This document shows positions 8,493-17,189 of a DNA stretch of 64,000 bases, piece by piece. The notes under the pieces were generated by a model. It made no database searches. It was not told the origin of the DNA and worked only from the letters and a program-made list of their open reading frames with translations. The DNA comes from Chryseobacterium sp. 52. GTDB lineage: Bacteria > Bacteroidota > Bacteroidia > Flavobacteriales > Weeksellaceae. The DNA lies in assembly GCF_002754245.1 (NCBI RefSeq), contig NZ_PEEX01000001.1:2956001-3020000 (forward strand), written 5' to 3'. The position numbers and the translations under genes are program-made. Numbering within the stretch: position 1 is the first letter of the stretch; each line of letters starts with the position of its first letter.

Positions 8493-8563
8493 ATGTTAAT
8501 TTGAAATGAATGAAAGTTAATATTAACAAATTGTTAAATAATTTATTTTTGCAAAAATTTTTT

Positions 8564-9280
8564 ATGAAACTTTTTTTAAGTCTGAGTTTAGTTTTGAGTA
8601 TGACCTTTTTAAAAGCGCAGGATCACATTTCCAGCTTCAATGCAGTGACTCTGACCTATAAGTTTCATCCTAAATTTTTTCTGTATGCAGAAGGACAGCT
8701 TAGAGGTAACGAAGATTACACCTATCCTGATTATTACGAGATCAAAGGAGGAGTGGGGTATAATCTTACCAAAAACCACAAGCCTTTTGTAGGTCTGGGA
8801 AGATATGTGAATTATAAAGAACACAGCCTGAGCAGAGAGGAATTCAGAGTATGGCTTCAGGATGTGATCGATTTCAAGAAAGGGGTTGTCAAGTTTGAAA
8901 ACCGTTTCCGTGCAGAAAAAAGCTGGTTCTACGAGCCTTCAATAGATAAAAGTTCCCAAAGAATGCGTTACAGATACCGTCTGAACGTAAGTGTTCCTTT
9001 AAATGCAAAATCCATTAAAAAAGGAACCGTTTTCGCCAATGCCTATGACGAAATCTTCCTGGTGAGCCCCATGAAACCTACTTTCGCGAGAAATAGAGTA
9101 TATGGAGGTTTCGGGTATCAGATCGATGACTATTTTGGAATCCTGACCGGGTATCTGTGGCAACGTGAATTTGAAGCGAAAGGAAATAAAAACCTTCACT
9201 TTATTTATCTGGCCTTAAACATCAATATCGATGGGACAGACCACCCGACAAAAACGTATGACTTCCCCGGAGCGGATTAA
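8564..9280 (+). CDS. DUF2490 outer-membrane beta-barrel-like protein
   Basis: A secreted protein of 238 residues with a signal peptide (about 1-18, Met-Lys-Leu-Phe-Leu-Ser to Lys-Ala-Gln). Alternating aromatic and polar residues and the Glu-Asn-Arg-Phe-Arg-Ala-Glu ... Arg-Met-Arg-Tyr-Arg-Tyr-Arg stretch are typical of DUF2490. The family's function is unknown; a small outer-membrane barrel is likely. The start at 8564 is chosen because it begins the signal peptide. An in-frame ATG at 8510 would add a non-signal extension. A -7-like box (TATTTTTG, 8544-8551) lies only 12 nt before the ATG, so it may have its own near-leaderless transcript as well as readthrough from the receptor. Its stop overlaps the convergent HD gene by 4 nt. 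Confidence 0.82.
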   Translation: MKLFLSLSLVLSMTFLKAQDHISSFNAVTLTYKFHPKFFLYAEGQLRGNEDYTYPDYYEIKGGVGYNLTKNHKPFVGLGRYVNYKEHSLSREEFRVWLQDVIDFKKGVVKFENRFRAEKSWFYEPSIDKSSQRMRYRYRLNVSVPLNAKSIKKGTVFANAYDEIFLVSPMKPTFARNRVYGGFGYQIDDYFGILTGYLWQREFEAKGNKNLHFIYLALNINIDGTDHPTKTYDFPGAD

Positions 9281-9723
9281 TATTTCTCTATCAGGTAGTG
9301 ATATGCTTTCAGGTATTTGTTGAATCTTTTGATGTCTTTAGGACTAAGCTCACGGTTAACTCTCCGGAGATCCATATTGTCGCGGAGATCATTCAGTTTT
9401 ACAGCAACTGCAAGCGGTGATCTTTCAGTTCTCTTAACGAACTCGTCATAATCTTCCTCCGGATCAAATTTAGTAAGGCAGCTTATGGCGAAAATAATGT
9501 ATTCAGGAAAACCTTCGGTTCTTAGATATTCCAGACTGAATTCCTCGGGATGATCTTCCACAACGTCATGAAGTACCCCCACGATCTTTTCGTCCAGTGT
9601 TTTACCGTATTCCATGACCCGCATCACATGAGCGATGTAGGGAGCGTGGTATTTGTCGGTTTGTCCTTTGTGTGCTTTATCAGCTATCTTTATCGCTCTG
9701 TTGAGCATTTCTTCTTTTGTCAT
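9277..9723 (-). CDS. Small HD-domain phosphohydrolase (RelA/SpoT-hydrolase-like)
   Basis: A 148-residue stand-alone HD protein. Metal-ligand candidates are His in Tyr-Ile-Ala-His-Val-Met near residue 32, His-Asp in Leu-His-Asp-Val-Val-Glu-Asp near 52, and a C-terminal Lys-Leu-Asn-Asp-Leu-Arg-Asp-Asn block near 112. This order matches the hydrolase half of RelA/SpoT and the small MESH1-type enzymes, so (p)ppGpp or another nucleotide is the likely substrate. That is inference from family. No synthetase domain is present. The gene is convergent with the DUF2490 gene with overlapping stop codons. A -7 box (TATTTTTG on minus, 9744-9751) precedes it. Confidence 0.85.
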   Translation of the reverse strand: MTKEEMLNRAIKIADKAHKGQTDKYHAPYIAHVMRVMEYGKTLDEKIVGVLHDVVEDHPEEFSLEYLRTEGFPEYIIFAISCLTKFDPEEDYDEFVKRTERSPLAVAVKLNDLRDNMDLRRVNRELSPKDIKRFNKYLKAYHYLIEKY

Positions 9724-9751
9724 TTCAAATAGAAAATAGAATACAAAAATA

Positions 9752-9780
9752 AAAAATGCCTTAAAAAATAAGACATTTTT
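9752..9780 (-). terminator. Terminator after the YegP-like gene
   Basis: A hairpin of AAAAATG-C-CTTA against TAAG-A-CATTTTT (one mismatch) with a 5-nt loop lies just past the stop at 9803. On the minus strand it is followed by a T-run. Confidence 0.55.
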
Positions 9781-9802
9781 CTTGAGATTATTTTACGTAA
9801 TA

Positions 9803-10138
9803 TTAAAGAACGCTTTCATCCTCTACAGAAGCGCCTGGTGCATTGTTTTTTACAGATTCTATGCCATTATCCATTCCGTTTTCAGATTCGTACATCTGGC
9901 TGGTTCCGATAATTTGTCCGTTTGATGCTTTTAAATTAAAATAACAGCGGTCATCTTTAGCTGTATTTCTTTCAAATTTTGAATCATCCTGAGAATTTGT
10001 TTTTACAGATTCTATTCCGTTTTCACAAGATGATTTTGCACCGTATCCCTGGCTCGTTAAAATGACCTGCCCGTTTCCGGCTTTTAGATTGAATTGAAAG
10101 TCTCCGTTTGTTCTTTTAGAAATAATAAATTTTCCCAT
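9803..10138 (-). CDS. YegP-like protein with two DUF1508 repeats
   Basis: A 111-residue cytoplasmic protein made of two copies of the DUF1508 unit. The first (about residues 8-50) has Phe-Asn-Leu-Lys-Ala-Gly-Asn-Gly-Gln-Val-Ile-Leu-Thr-Ser-Gln and Asn-Gly-Ile-Glu-Ser-Val-Lys. The second (about 60-98) repeats Phe-Asn-Leu-Lys-Ala-Ser-Asn-Gly-Gln-Ile-Ile-Gly-Thr-Ser-Gln and Asn-Gly-Ile-Glu-Ser-Val-Lys. Function of the family is unknown. The start at 10138 (Met-Gly-Lys-Phe-Ile-Ile) is preferred over an upstream ATG because family members begin there and the extra residues are low-complexity. Confidence 0.88.
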   Translation of the reverse strand: MGKFIISKRTNGDFQFNLKAGNGQVILTSQGYGAKSSCENGIESVKTNSQDDSKFERNTAKDDRCYFNLKASNGQIIGTSQMYESENGMDNGIESVKNNAPGASVEDESVL

Positions 10139-10338
10139 AATTATTTTGTTTTGAGTTTGATGGTTTTTAGTTTTTAAGAGTAAAAAGGATGTCCCTGAAT
10201 TTTTATTAAAATTATAAAAAAATATGGAAAATAAAAACACCTTACAGTGAGAAATACTTTTCTCGATCAATACTGTGTTTGTATCAGTAAAGTATCTACC
10301 CATTAGAGTTTTTTATTGTGTAACTTAGCGATCTTTAA

Positions 10339-11142
10339 ATGGTTAAAATGAAAAATATTCTTATCTTTTTTAGTGTTTTTATATTTTCTCTAGGTGTGTT
10401 TGGACAAAACATGGAGCTTCCTGGTTTTACAGAAATAAAAATTGAAGGGGGAAGTACTTTCAAAAAAGATAAAGATGGAAAACTGGACAGTATTATTGTC
10501 ACGATGGCAGCCGTAAATTATGGCAACGCATTACTGTTTTCTAAAACGAAAGATGCGGTCATCATCAAAAATGCGGCAGATGAAAATTCGCTGATCAAGA
10601 TTGAACTGAAAAATAAAAAGCAAGTCAGGACTTTTTTCTATAAAAATAAACCGGTTATCATCGTTGAAGGGATTGATTTTGACATCTATCATTTACCGAA
10701 AAATGCGGCGATATCTACAGTTATTTCAAATGATATTGTTAGCAGTTGTACTCTTTTTGCGAATTACGATAATTTAGGAGATGATAATCCGGATAAAACG
10801 TTTAAGCTTTTTTCCAGACTGGATATCCGTTCAGATTTGAGTACGCTGGATGCTGTTTTCAATAATATTGGAGACTTTTTCAGTGAGGAAGATGCTCTTT
10901 TAAAAATTTTCTCAGGAAGATATGCTGAAAAATTTGGCCCTCAGGCTTTAGCTTCTGTACAAACAGATTCTTCAGGAAAGATAAAAGATGGAATTATTTT
11001 GGATTTTAAAAATTCAAAAGCCAATGAAAAGAATGAATACAGTATCTATAAAAATGGGAAAGCCATCAAATCAGGAACGGCAAATCTAAAAGACTATCAA
11101 AGTATTTTTATGGAATATCAGGAGAAACTGAATATTCAGTAA
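10339..11142 (+). CDS. Secreted protein of unknown function
   Basis: A 267-residue protein I do not recognise. A signal peptide (about residues 4-22, ending Gly-Val-Phe-Gly-Gln) is followed by a mixed alpha/beta sequence with many Lys and Asp residues and no cysteine-rich or catalytic motif that I can see. Start at 10339 or the ATG at 10348 (Met-Lys-Asn-Ile-Leu) are both possible; the second gives the cleaner signal peptide. It is divergent from the YegP-like gene and ends at a bidirectional terminator shared with fadE. Confidence 0.75.
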   Translation: MVKMKNILIFFSVFIFSLGVFGQNMELPGFTEIKIEGGSTFKKDKDGKLDSIIVTMAAVNYGNALLFSKTKDAVIIKNAADENSLIKIELKNKKQVRTFFYKNKPVIIVEGIDFDIYHLPKNAAISTVISNDIVSSCTLFANYDNLGDDNPDKTFKLFSRLDIRSDLSTLDAVFNNIGDFFSEEDALLKIFSGRYAEKFGPQALASVQTDSSGKIKDGIILDFKNSKANEKNEYSIYKNGKAIKSGTANLKDYQSIFMEYQEKLNIQ

Positions 11143-11190
11143 GCTTTATCAGTTATTTACTTATAAGATTACTGCATCATTGAATTGAAA

Positions 11191-11216
11191 AAAGCGCCTC
11201 AAAAATGAGACGCTTT
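11191..11216. terminator. Bidirectional terminator between convergent genes
   Basis: AAAGCG-C-CTCA pairs with TGAG-A-CGCTTT around a 4-nt loop (one internal mismatch). It separates the secreted unknown on plus from fadE, the last gene of the beta-oxidation operon, on minus. Confidence 0.7.
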
Positions 11217-11240
11217 AAAATCAAATTTATATATAAAAGA

Positions 11241-13007
11241 CTAATAAGCTCCTTTAGCAATATAATGTGCTGCTACTTTCTCAGTTAAAGCCACTACATT
11301 CGGATGGTTGGCATACTTTGTGAATCTTCTGAGACCAGAAAGCATCATTCTCTGCTCATCACCTTCAGCGAAAGAGATAATTCCTTCTTTAGCTGCTACG
11401 ATAATCTTTTCAACCGCTTTGTAAAGGTTAAGCTGAGCCATTGCTGCTTCCACAGAATCAGGAGAGAAGTGTTTTTCAGCTCTTAATATAGCAGATTCTG
11501 CCATATAGATCTGGTTAAGAATTTCAGAAGCATTCAGTAACAGGTGCTGCTGTTTTTCAATATCCATCATGAATTTTTGAAGAGCTGCTCCTGAAACCAT
11601 TAGGAATACTTTCTTAAGGTTAGCAATGATTGACTTCTCTTCGCTCATGAATGCTGAATAATCAGGCACTTCAAATGAAGGAATTCCCATTAATTCTTTG
11701 CTGATCGCCATAGCTGGAGAAAGGAGATCCAATTCACCTTTCATTGCTTTTTTAATCAACATTCCCACAGCTAATAATCTGTTGATCTCGTTGGTTCCTT
11801 CATAGATTCTTGCAATTCTTGAATCTCTCCAGGCTGCTTCCATTGGCATGTCTTCTGAGAATCCCATACCTCCGTATACCTGAATTCCTTCATCAGCAGT
11901 ATGTTGCGTTAAATCTGAAACGAAAACTTTCAATATAGAAGCTTCCACAGCAAATTCTTCAACACCTTTTAATTCTGCCTGTTGGTGGTTCATTCCGCCA
12001 GCTACCAATTCGTTGATTTTATCTTCAACATCTTTTGCCGCTCTGTAAGAACCGGCTTCAGCAACGAAAATTCCTGTAGCCATTTCTGCCAGTTTCTTTC
12101 TGATGGCTCCAAAAGTTGAAATAGAAACTCCAAACTGCTTTCTTTCATTCGAATACTGAAGAGAATGGTTTAAGATTCTTCTCTGTCCGTCAAGGTTGGC
12201 GGCAGCCAGTTTAATTCTTCCAACATTCAAAGCATTCAAAGCGATTTTGAAACCGTTGTTTCTTTCGCCTAAAAGGTTTTCAACAGGAACTTTCATATCA
12301 TTAAAGAAAACCTGTCTTGTAGAAGACGAACGGATTCCTAATTTATGTTCTTCCTCACCGAAAGTAAGACCTTCAGTTCCTTCTTTTTCTACGATGAAAC
12401 CTGTAATGTTTTTATCGTCATCAATTTTAGCAAAGACAATGAAAATTTCTGCAAAACCTGCATTGGAAATCCACATTTTCTGTCCGTTGATGATATAATG
12501 TTTTCCGTCTTCGGAAAGTTTTGCTTTTGTTTTACCAGAGTTGGCATCAGAACCGGCATCCGGCTCAGTTAAACAGTAGGCTCCGAATTTTGTACCTGTC
12601 GCCAGATCCGGAAGGTATTTTTTCTTTTGCTCTTCTGTACCGTACAATAGGATAGGAAGGGTTCCGATTCCCGTGTGAGCACCATAAGCGGTAGCTAAAG
12701 AACCATTGGCTCCTGAGCAATAGTCACAAGCTAGCATGGTATTTACAAAGCCCATTCCAAGACCGCCGTACTCTTCAGGAACAGCAACTCCTAAAAGTCC
12801 CATTTCGCCTAACTGACGCATTTTTTCTTCAGTTAAAGCATAATCTTTTTTCTCAAATCTTTCTTTTTGAGGAATTACTTCTCTGTCGATAAATTCTTTT
12901 GCAGAATCACGAAGCATTTTTTGCTCTTCTGAAAGTTCTTCCAGAGAGAAGATATCATTTGCCGGAATTTCTTTGATCAAGAATTCTCCACCTTTTAATG
13001 TAGCCAT
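11241..13007 (-). CDS. fadE: Acyl-CoA dehydrogenase (FadE type)
   Basis: Catalyses the first step of fatty-acid beta-oxidation, FAD-dependent oxidation of acyl-CoA to trans-2-enoyl-CoA. The 588-residue length and extended C-terminus (residues 430-588) match the VLCAD-like / Bacillus FadE group. Visible motifs are Leu-Thr-Glu-Pro-Asp-Ala-Gly-Ser-Asp (146-154), Trp-Ile-Ser-Asn-Ala (179-183), Tyr-Gly-Gly-Met-Gly-Phe (378-383) and Tyr-Glu-Gly-Thr-Asn-Glu, where Glu403 is the expected catalytic base. Last gene of the marR-fadN-fadA-fadE operon. A strong inverted repeat in the 111-nt gap before it could tune its expression. Confidence 0.95.
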   Translation of the reverse strand: MATLKGGEFLIKEIPANDIFSLEELSEEQKMLRDSAKEFIDREVIPQKERFEKKDYALTEEKMRQLGEMGLLGVAVPEEYGGLGMGFVNTMLACDYCSGANGSLATAYGAHTGIGTLPILLYGTEEQKKKYLPDLATGTKFGAYCLTEPDAGSDANSGKTKAKLSEDGKHYIINGQKMWISNAGFAEIFIVFAKIDDDKNITGFIVEKEGTEGLTFGEEEHKLGIRSSSTRQVFFNDMKVPVENLLGERNNGFKIALNALNVGRIKLAAANLDGQRRILNHSLQYSNERKQFGVSISTFGAIRKKLAEMATGIFVAEAGSYRAAKDVEDKINELVAGGMNHQQAELKGVEEFAVEASILKVFVSDLTQHTADEGIQVYGGMGFSEDMPMEAAWRDSRIARIYEGTNEINRLLAVGMLIKKAMKGELDLLSPAMAISKELMGIPSFEVPDYSAFMSEEKSIIANLKKVFLMVSGAALQKFMMDIEKQQHLLLNASEILNQIYMAESAILRAEKHFSPDSVEAAMAQLNLYKAVEKIIVAAKEGIISFAEGDEQRMMLSGLRRFTKYANHPNVVALTEKVAAHYIAKGAY

Positions 13008-13046
13008 TATATTTTTGTTTTTTTTTAGTTGATTATTCGTATTAAA

Positions 13047-13107
13047 GTATTCATGTAAAATGTATTTATGATTTTATCTTTTTCATGAATACATTTTACG
13101 TAAATAC
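13047..13107. repeat. Long imperfect hairpin between fadA and fadE
   Basis: Arms 13047-13071 and 13083-13107 are 25 nt each with 22 matches, separated by 11 nt. The word GTAAAATGTATT is central to each arm. A direct copy of the left side occurs at 14304-14339 after fadA's start, and a degenerate copy occurs before fadN's end. It may be an intra-operon mRNA stabiliser or attenuator, or a dispersed palindromic element. Confidence 0.7.
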
Positions 13108-13118
13108 ATCAGTACATT

Positions 13119-14297
13119 TTAAAGAAGTTCAAAGATTGAAGCCGCTCCCTGTCCTGTTCCTACACACATAGAAACCATTCCGTACTTGTTTCCGCGTTTT
13201 CTCATTTCATCAAGAAGCTGAACGGTTAATTTTGTTCCTGTACATCCAAGCGGGTGACCCAAAGCGATAGCCCCTCCGTTGACATTCAGAATATCGGGAT
13301 TTAATCCTAGTTCTTTTTTGATAGCCACAGATTGTGATGCGAATGCTTCGTTGAGCTCAATAAGTTCGATATCTTTTAATTCTAAACCAGCCTGTTTCAA
13401 AGCTTTTGGAATTGCATAAATTGGTCCCATACCCATAATTCTAGGCTCAAGTCCAGCTGCAGCATATGCAACCAGTCTTGCTTCCGGTTCAAGACCTAAT
13501 TCTTTCACCATTTCTTCGCTCATTACCATTACGAAAGCAGCTCCATCACTCATTTGAGATGAGTTTCCGGCAGTTACGCTTCCTCCGTTGGCGAATACCG
13601 GCCTAAGTTTAGACAGGCCTTCAAAAGAAGTATCTTTTCTTGGACCTTCATCCACAGAGAAATCAAACTTTTTGGTCTGCATTTTCTGGTTTTCATCCAG
13701 GAAATTATATTCAACAGGAATCGAAACAATCTGATTGGCAAATTTACCTTCAGCATTCGCTTTTAAAGCCTTCATGTGAGACTCAAAAGCAAACTGATCC
13801 TGTTCCTCCCTTGTAATATTGTATTGTTTTGCAACTTCTTCAGCTGTGTAGCCCATTCCCCAGTAATAATCAGGGTTTGTTTTTGCAATATCCGTTTCAG
13901 GAACCGGTTTGTAACCGCCCATCGGAATATAAGACATAGATTCTGTACCTCCTGCGATGATGCAGTCTGCCATTCCTGCCTGAATTTTTGCTGAAGCAAT
14001 AGCGATAGCTTCACTTCCTGATGCACAATATCTGTTTACGGTAACTCCGGGAACTTTGTCTGTATTTAATCCCATCAAAGAAATTAAACGGGCAACGTTC
14101 AAGCCCTGTTCAGCTTCCGGCATTGCGTTTCCTACGATAAGGTCATCAATTCTGTTTTTGTCTAATTGCGGAAGTTCAGCCATTAATTTTTCAATTACGG
14201 TTGCCGCCATTACATCAGGACGAGTAAAACGAAGGGAGCCTTTAGGTGCTTTTCCTACGGCTGTTCTAAATCCTTTTACTATATATGCTTGTTTCAT
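13119..14297 (-). CDS. fadA: Acetyl-CoA C-acyltransferase (thiolase)
   Basis: Carries out the last step of beta-oxidation, thiolytic cleavage of 3-ketoacyl-CoA to acetyl-CoA and a shortened acyl-CoA. The 392 residues are full length for the family. The nucleophile is Cys91 in Asn-Arg-Tyr-Cys-Ala-Ser-Gly. His348 (Ala-Leu-Gly-His-Pro-Leu-Gly) and Cys378 (Met-Cys-Val-Gly-Thr-Gly-Gln-Gly) complete the catalytic set. Gene order fadN, fadA, fadE is the same as the Bacillus subtilis fadNAE operon, here with an S23-type gene inserted between fadN and fadA. Confidence 0.96.
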   Translation of the reverse strand: MKQAYIVKGFRTAVGKAPKGSLRFTRPDVMAATVIEKLMAELPQLDKNRIDDLIVGNAMPEAEQGLNVARLISLMGLNTDKVPGVTVNRYCASGSEAIAIASAKIQAGMADCIIAGGTESMSYIPMGGYKPVPETDIAKTNPDYYWGMGYTAEEVAKQYNITREEQDQFAFESHMKALKANAEGKFANQIVSIPVEYNFLDENQKMQTKKFDFSVDEGPRKDTSFEGLSKLRPVFANGGSVTAGNSSQMSDGAAFVMVMSEEMVKELGLEPEARLVAYAAAGLEPRIMGMGPIYAIPKALKQAGLELKDIELIELNEAFASQSVAIKKELGLNPDILNVNGGAIALGHPLGCTGTKLTVQLLDEMRKRGNKYGMVSMCVGTGQGAASIFELL

Positions 14298-14303
14298 TTT
14301 GTT

Positions 14304-14339
14304 GTATTAAAGTATTTACGTAAAATGTATTTATGATTT
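14304..14339. repeat. Repeat copy between fadA and the S23-type gene
   Basis: This 36-nt block matches 13039-13074 at 34 positions, including GTATTAAAGTATT-type and GTAAAATGTATTTATGATTT words. It fills nearly the whole gap and overlaps the stop codon of the four-helix gene. A more diverged copy (shared GTAAAATGTA and TGTATTCA words) lies at 14701-14734. Confidence 0.7.
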
Positions 14340-14700
14340 AAAATGCTTGAGTACTAAATTTTTGTTTCAGTTTTGCCAACATATTTTGTATGTGTTTGAT
14401 TTCTGAATAAATAATATTAAAATCATCACTTTTGAAAAAATCTAAATCGTTTGCAATTAAGATTTGAGTTTCAAATTCAAATGAAGAGCCTAAAGCAATA
14501 TTCAAAAAATGTGAAAACTGAGCATTTGTATCACGACCTGCACCTTCAGCAATATTAGATGGAATTGAATATAAACTTCTTCTTGACTGAGATGTCAATC
14601 CAAATAATTCATCTTTTGGAAAACTGTTTGAAGCCAGGTAAAATATTTTACAAAGTTTCATCGATTTTGTCCAGACTTCTAAATCTCTAAAGTTGTGCAT
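14338..14700 (-). CDS. S23-type four-helix-bundle protein (23S rRNA intervening-sequence family)
   Basis: A 120-residue helical protein. The start His-Asn-Phe-Arg-Asp-Leu-Glu-Val-Trp, then Phe-Pro-Lys-Asp-Glu-Leu-Phe-Gly-Leu-Thr-Ser-Gln-Ser-Arg-Arg-Ser (27-42), Ser-Asn-Ile-Ala-Glu-Gly-Ala-Gly-Arg (48-56) and Phe-x-x-Phe-Leu-Asn-Ile-Ala-Leu-Gly-Ser are hallmarks of the family first seen in 23S rRNA intervening sequences, also called avd-like or four-helix-bundle proteins. Members bind nucleic acid or serve as accessory proteins, and the role here is unknown. It interrupts the fadN-fadA pair, flanked on each side by a copy of the local repeat, which suggests a late insertion. The reading frame is intact. 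Confidence 0.9.
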   Translation of the reverse strand: MHNFRDLEVWTKSMKLCKIFYLASNSFPKDELFGLTSQSRRSLYSIPSNIAEGAGRDTNAQFSHFLNIALGSSFEFETQILIANDLDFFKSDDFNIIYSEIKHIQNMLAKLKQKFSTQAF

Positions 14701-14739
14701 CGTGAATACATTAATACTTTTTACATTTTACAGAAAAAT

Positions 14740-17133
14740 TTAGTTTCTCAACGGTTTTCCGTTTTGTAACATATACTGAATTCTTTCCAGAGTTTTTCTC
14801 TCTCCACAAAGTTGAAGGAATGTTTCTCTTTCAAGATTCAATAAGTATTGTTCGGTAACGACAGTAGGCTCAGAAAGATTTCCTCCCACCATTACGTTGG
14901 CTAATTTATCGGCGATAAGTTTATCGTGTGCAGAAATGAAATTTCCTGTTAACATCTGGTCAGTTCCTACGTAGAACATTCCTAATGCATCTTTACCAAG
15001 AACTTTTACTTTTTGCTCGATCGGTTGAGTATATCCTTGTTCAGCCAATAATTTTGCGACTTTTTTAGCTTCGGCAATCTGTCTGTTTTTGCTTACAGAA
15101 ACGATATCTTTTCCTTTTTCAAGAATTCCCATATCGTAAGCTTCGTATGCAGAAGTTGCTACTTTACCCATTGCGATATTCATGAAAGCTTCACGAAGTC
15201 TGTTGTTTTTAACATCATCACTGTGGAATTCTCTTGACGTTCTTAGGGTCAGTTCTTTTGTTCCACCACCACCAGGAATTACACCAACTCCGGTTTCAAC
15301 GAGACCAATGTAAGTTTCTGCTGCTGCTACCACTCTGTCAGCATGCATCGTCATTTCGCATCCGCCTCCTAAAGTCATTCCGTGAGGAGCAACTACAACA
15401 GGGATAGAAGAGTAACGAACTCTCATCATGGATTTTTGGAAATAAGCAATAGCCATATTCAAATCATCCCAATCCTGTTCGATAGCCATCATTAGGATCA
15501 TTGCTAAATTGGCTCCTACAGAGAAGTTTGTACCCTGATTTCCTACTACTAAACCATCGTATTCCTTTTCAGCTAAATCAATGGCTCTGTTGAGTCCATC
15601 CAGAACTTCGCCTCCAAGAGAGTTCATTTTTGAACGGATCTCGAAGTTGATAATTCCGTCTCCAAGATCTTCAATAGAAGCTCCTGAATTACTCCAAAGC
15701 GTTTTGTTTTTTCTGATATTATCTAAGATGATGAAAGCATCCTGACCCGGAATATTATTGTAGTTTCCAGAGTTTTTATCAAAGAAAATACTTTGACCTT
15801 CATCATTTACTTTATAGAAAGTTTCTACATTTCTAACCCAGTCTGATACTTCATACCCGGCATCTTTAGCCAGTTCAATACCTTTTTGAACGCCAACAGC
15901 ATCCCAGATTTCAAACGGACCGTTTTCCCATCCGAAACCGGCTCTCATGGCATCATCAATTTTATAAACTTCATCAGAAATTTCAGGAACTTTATGAGAA
16001 ACATAAGCGAATAATGCGCCTAAAGATTTTCTGTATAATTCTCCTGCTTTATCTTTTCCGCCAATTAAAACTTTAAACCGGTCAATTGGCTTATCAATAT
16101 TTTTAGTAAGTTCTAAAGTTGGGAAAGAAGATTTTCCCTGAAGCTCATATTCTAAGGTATCAAGGTTCAGTCCGTGAATTTCAGATTTTCCTTCTGCATT
16201 TTTCACTTTTTTATAGAAACCTTGTTCTGTTTTAGAACCCAGCCATTTATTATCCATCATGGTCTGGATATAGCCTGGAAGAGCAAAAACATCATTAAAA
16301 TCATTAGCTTCAGCACCGCTCTGGCGTACACCGTTGGCAACCATCACCAATGTATCAAGACCTACAACGTCAGCTGTTCTGAAAGTTGCAGATTTCGGAC
16401 GTCCGATGACAGGACCGGTTAACTTATCTACCTCAGAAACGGTTAATCCTAATTTCTGAACATTATGAAGCAGGTCCATCATGGAGAAAACTCCAATTCT
16501 GTTGGCAATAAATGCCGGAGTATCTTTTGCTAAAACGGTTGTTTTTCCTAAGAATTTAGCGCCGTATGTCATGTAGAAATCTACAATTTCCGGATCTGTA
16601 TCAAGGGTAGGAATAATCTCTAGAAGAGGCAGGTATCTTACCGGATTGAAGAAATGCGTTCCTGCAAAATATTTTTTGAAATCATCGCTTCTTCCTTCCG
16701 TTAAAAAGTGGATAGGAATTCCTGATGTATTAGAAGAAATTAATGTTCCCGGTTTTCTGAACTGTTCAATTTTTTCATAAACAGATTTCTTAATGTCAAG
16801 TCTTTCAACGACCACTTCTATGATCCAGTCCGTATTTTTAATTTTCTGAAGATCATCATCGAAGTTACCTACTTTGATTCTATCTGCAAATTTTGGAGAA
16901 TAGAGAAGAGCAGGACTCGCTTTTTTCAGCTTTTCAAAGTTTTCAGAAGCAATTCTGTTTCTTACCACTTTGTCATCTTTGGTCAAACCTTTTTTCTGTT
17001 CAGCTTCCGTCAGTTCAAAAGGAACGATATCCAAAAGAGACACTTCCACACCAATATTGGCGAAATGTGCTGCAATACCGCTACCCATAATTCCTGAACC
17101 AAGAACCGTTACATGTTTGATTCTTCTTTTCAT
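14740..17133 (-). CDS. fadN: 3-hydroxyacyl-CoA dehydrogenase / enoyl-CoA hydratase
   Basis: A bifunctional beta-oxidation enzyme of 797 residues. The dehydrogenase half comes first: Gly-Ser-Gly-Ile-Met-Gly-Ser-Gly at residues 12-19 binds NAD, and Gly-Thr-His-Phe-Phe-Asn-Pro near 160 carries the catalytic His. The crotonase half is C-terminal, with Leu-Gly-Gly-Gly-Cys-Glu-Met and Val-Glu-Thr-Gly-Val-Gly-Val-Ile-Pro-Gly-Gly-Gly-Gly, containing the two expected catalytic Glu residues. The domain order and length match Bacillus FadN rather than E. coli FadB. Start 17133 (Met-Lys-Arg-Arg-Ile-Lys-His) sits just before the first Rossmann strand; an ATG ten codons upstream is less likely. It lies 56 nt behind marR, in the same operon. 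Confidence 0.95.
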   Translation of the reverse strand: MKRRIKHVTVLGSGIMGSGIAAHFANIGVEVSLLDIVPFELTEAEQKKGLTKDDKVVRNRIASENFEKLKKASPALLYSPKFADRIKVGNFDDDLQKIKNTDWIIEVVVERLDIKKSVYEKIEQFRKPGTLISSNTSGIPIHFLTEGRSDDFKKYFAGTHFFNPVRYLPLLEIIPTLDTDPEIVDFYMTYGAKFLGKTTVLAKDTPAFIANRIGVFSMMDLLHNVQKLGLTVSEVDKLTGPVIGRPKSATFRTADVVGLDTLVMVANGVRQSGAEANDFNDVFALPGYIQTMMDNKWLGSKTEQGFYKKVKNAEGKSEIHGLNLDTLEYELQGKSSFPTLELTKNIDKPIDRFKVLIGGKDKAGELYRKSLGALFAYVSHKVPEISDEVYKIDDAMRAGFGWENGPFEIWDAVGVQKGIELAKDAGYEVSDWVRNVETFYKVNDEGQSIFFDKNSGNYNNIPGQDAFIILDNIRKNKTLWSNSGASIEDLGDGIINFEIRSKMNSLGGEVLDGLNRAIDLAEKEYDGLVVGNQGTNFSVGANLAMILMMAIEQDWDDLNMAIAYFQKSMMRVRYSSIPVVVAPHGMTLGGGCEMTMHADRVVAAAETYIGLVETGVGVIPGGGGTKELTLRTSREFHSDDVKNNRLREAFMNIAMGKVATSAYEAYDMGILEKGKDIVSVSKNRQIAEAKKVAKLLAEQGYTQPIEQKVKVLGKDALGMFYVGTDQMLTGNFISAHDKLIADKLANVMVGGNLSEPTVVTEQYLLNLERETFLQLCGERKTLERIQYMLQNGKPLRN

Positions 17134-17189
17134 ATGTAAATTTTTATTATTTGCTAAAATCATATGTAACCTTGCGGTTTCATGATCAT

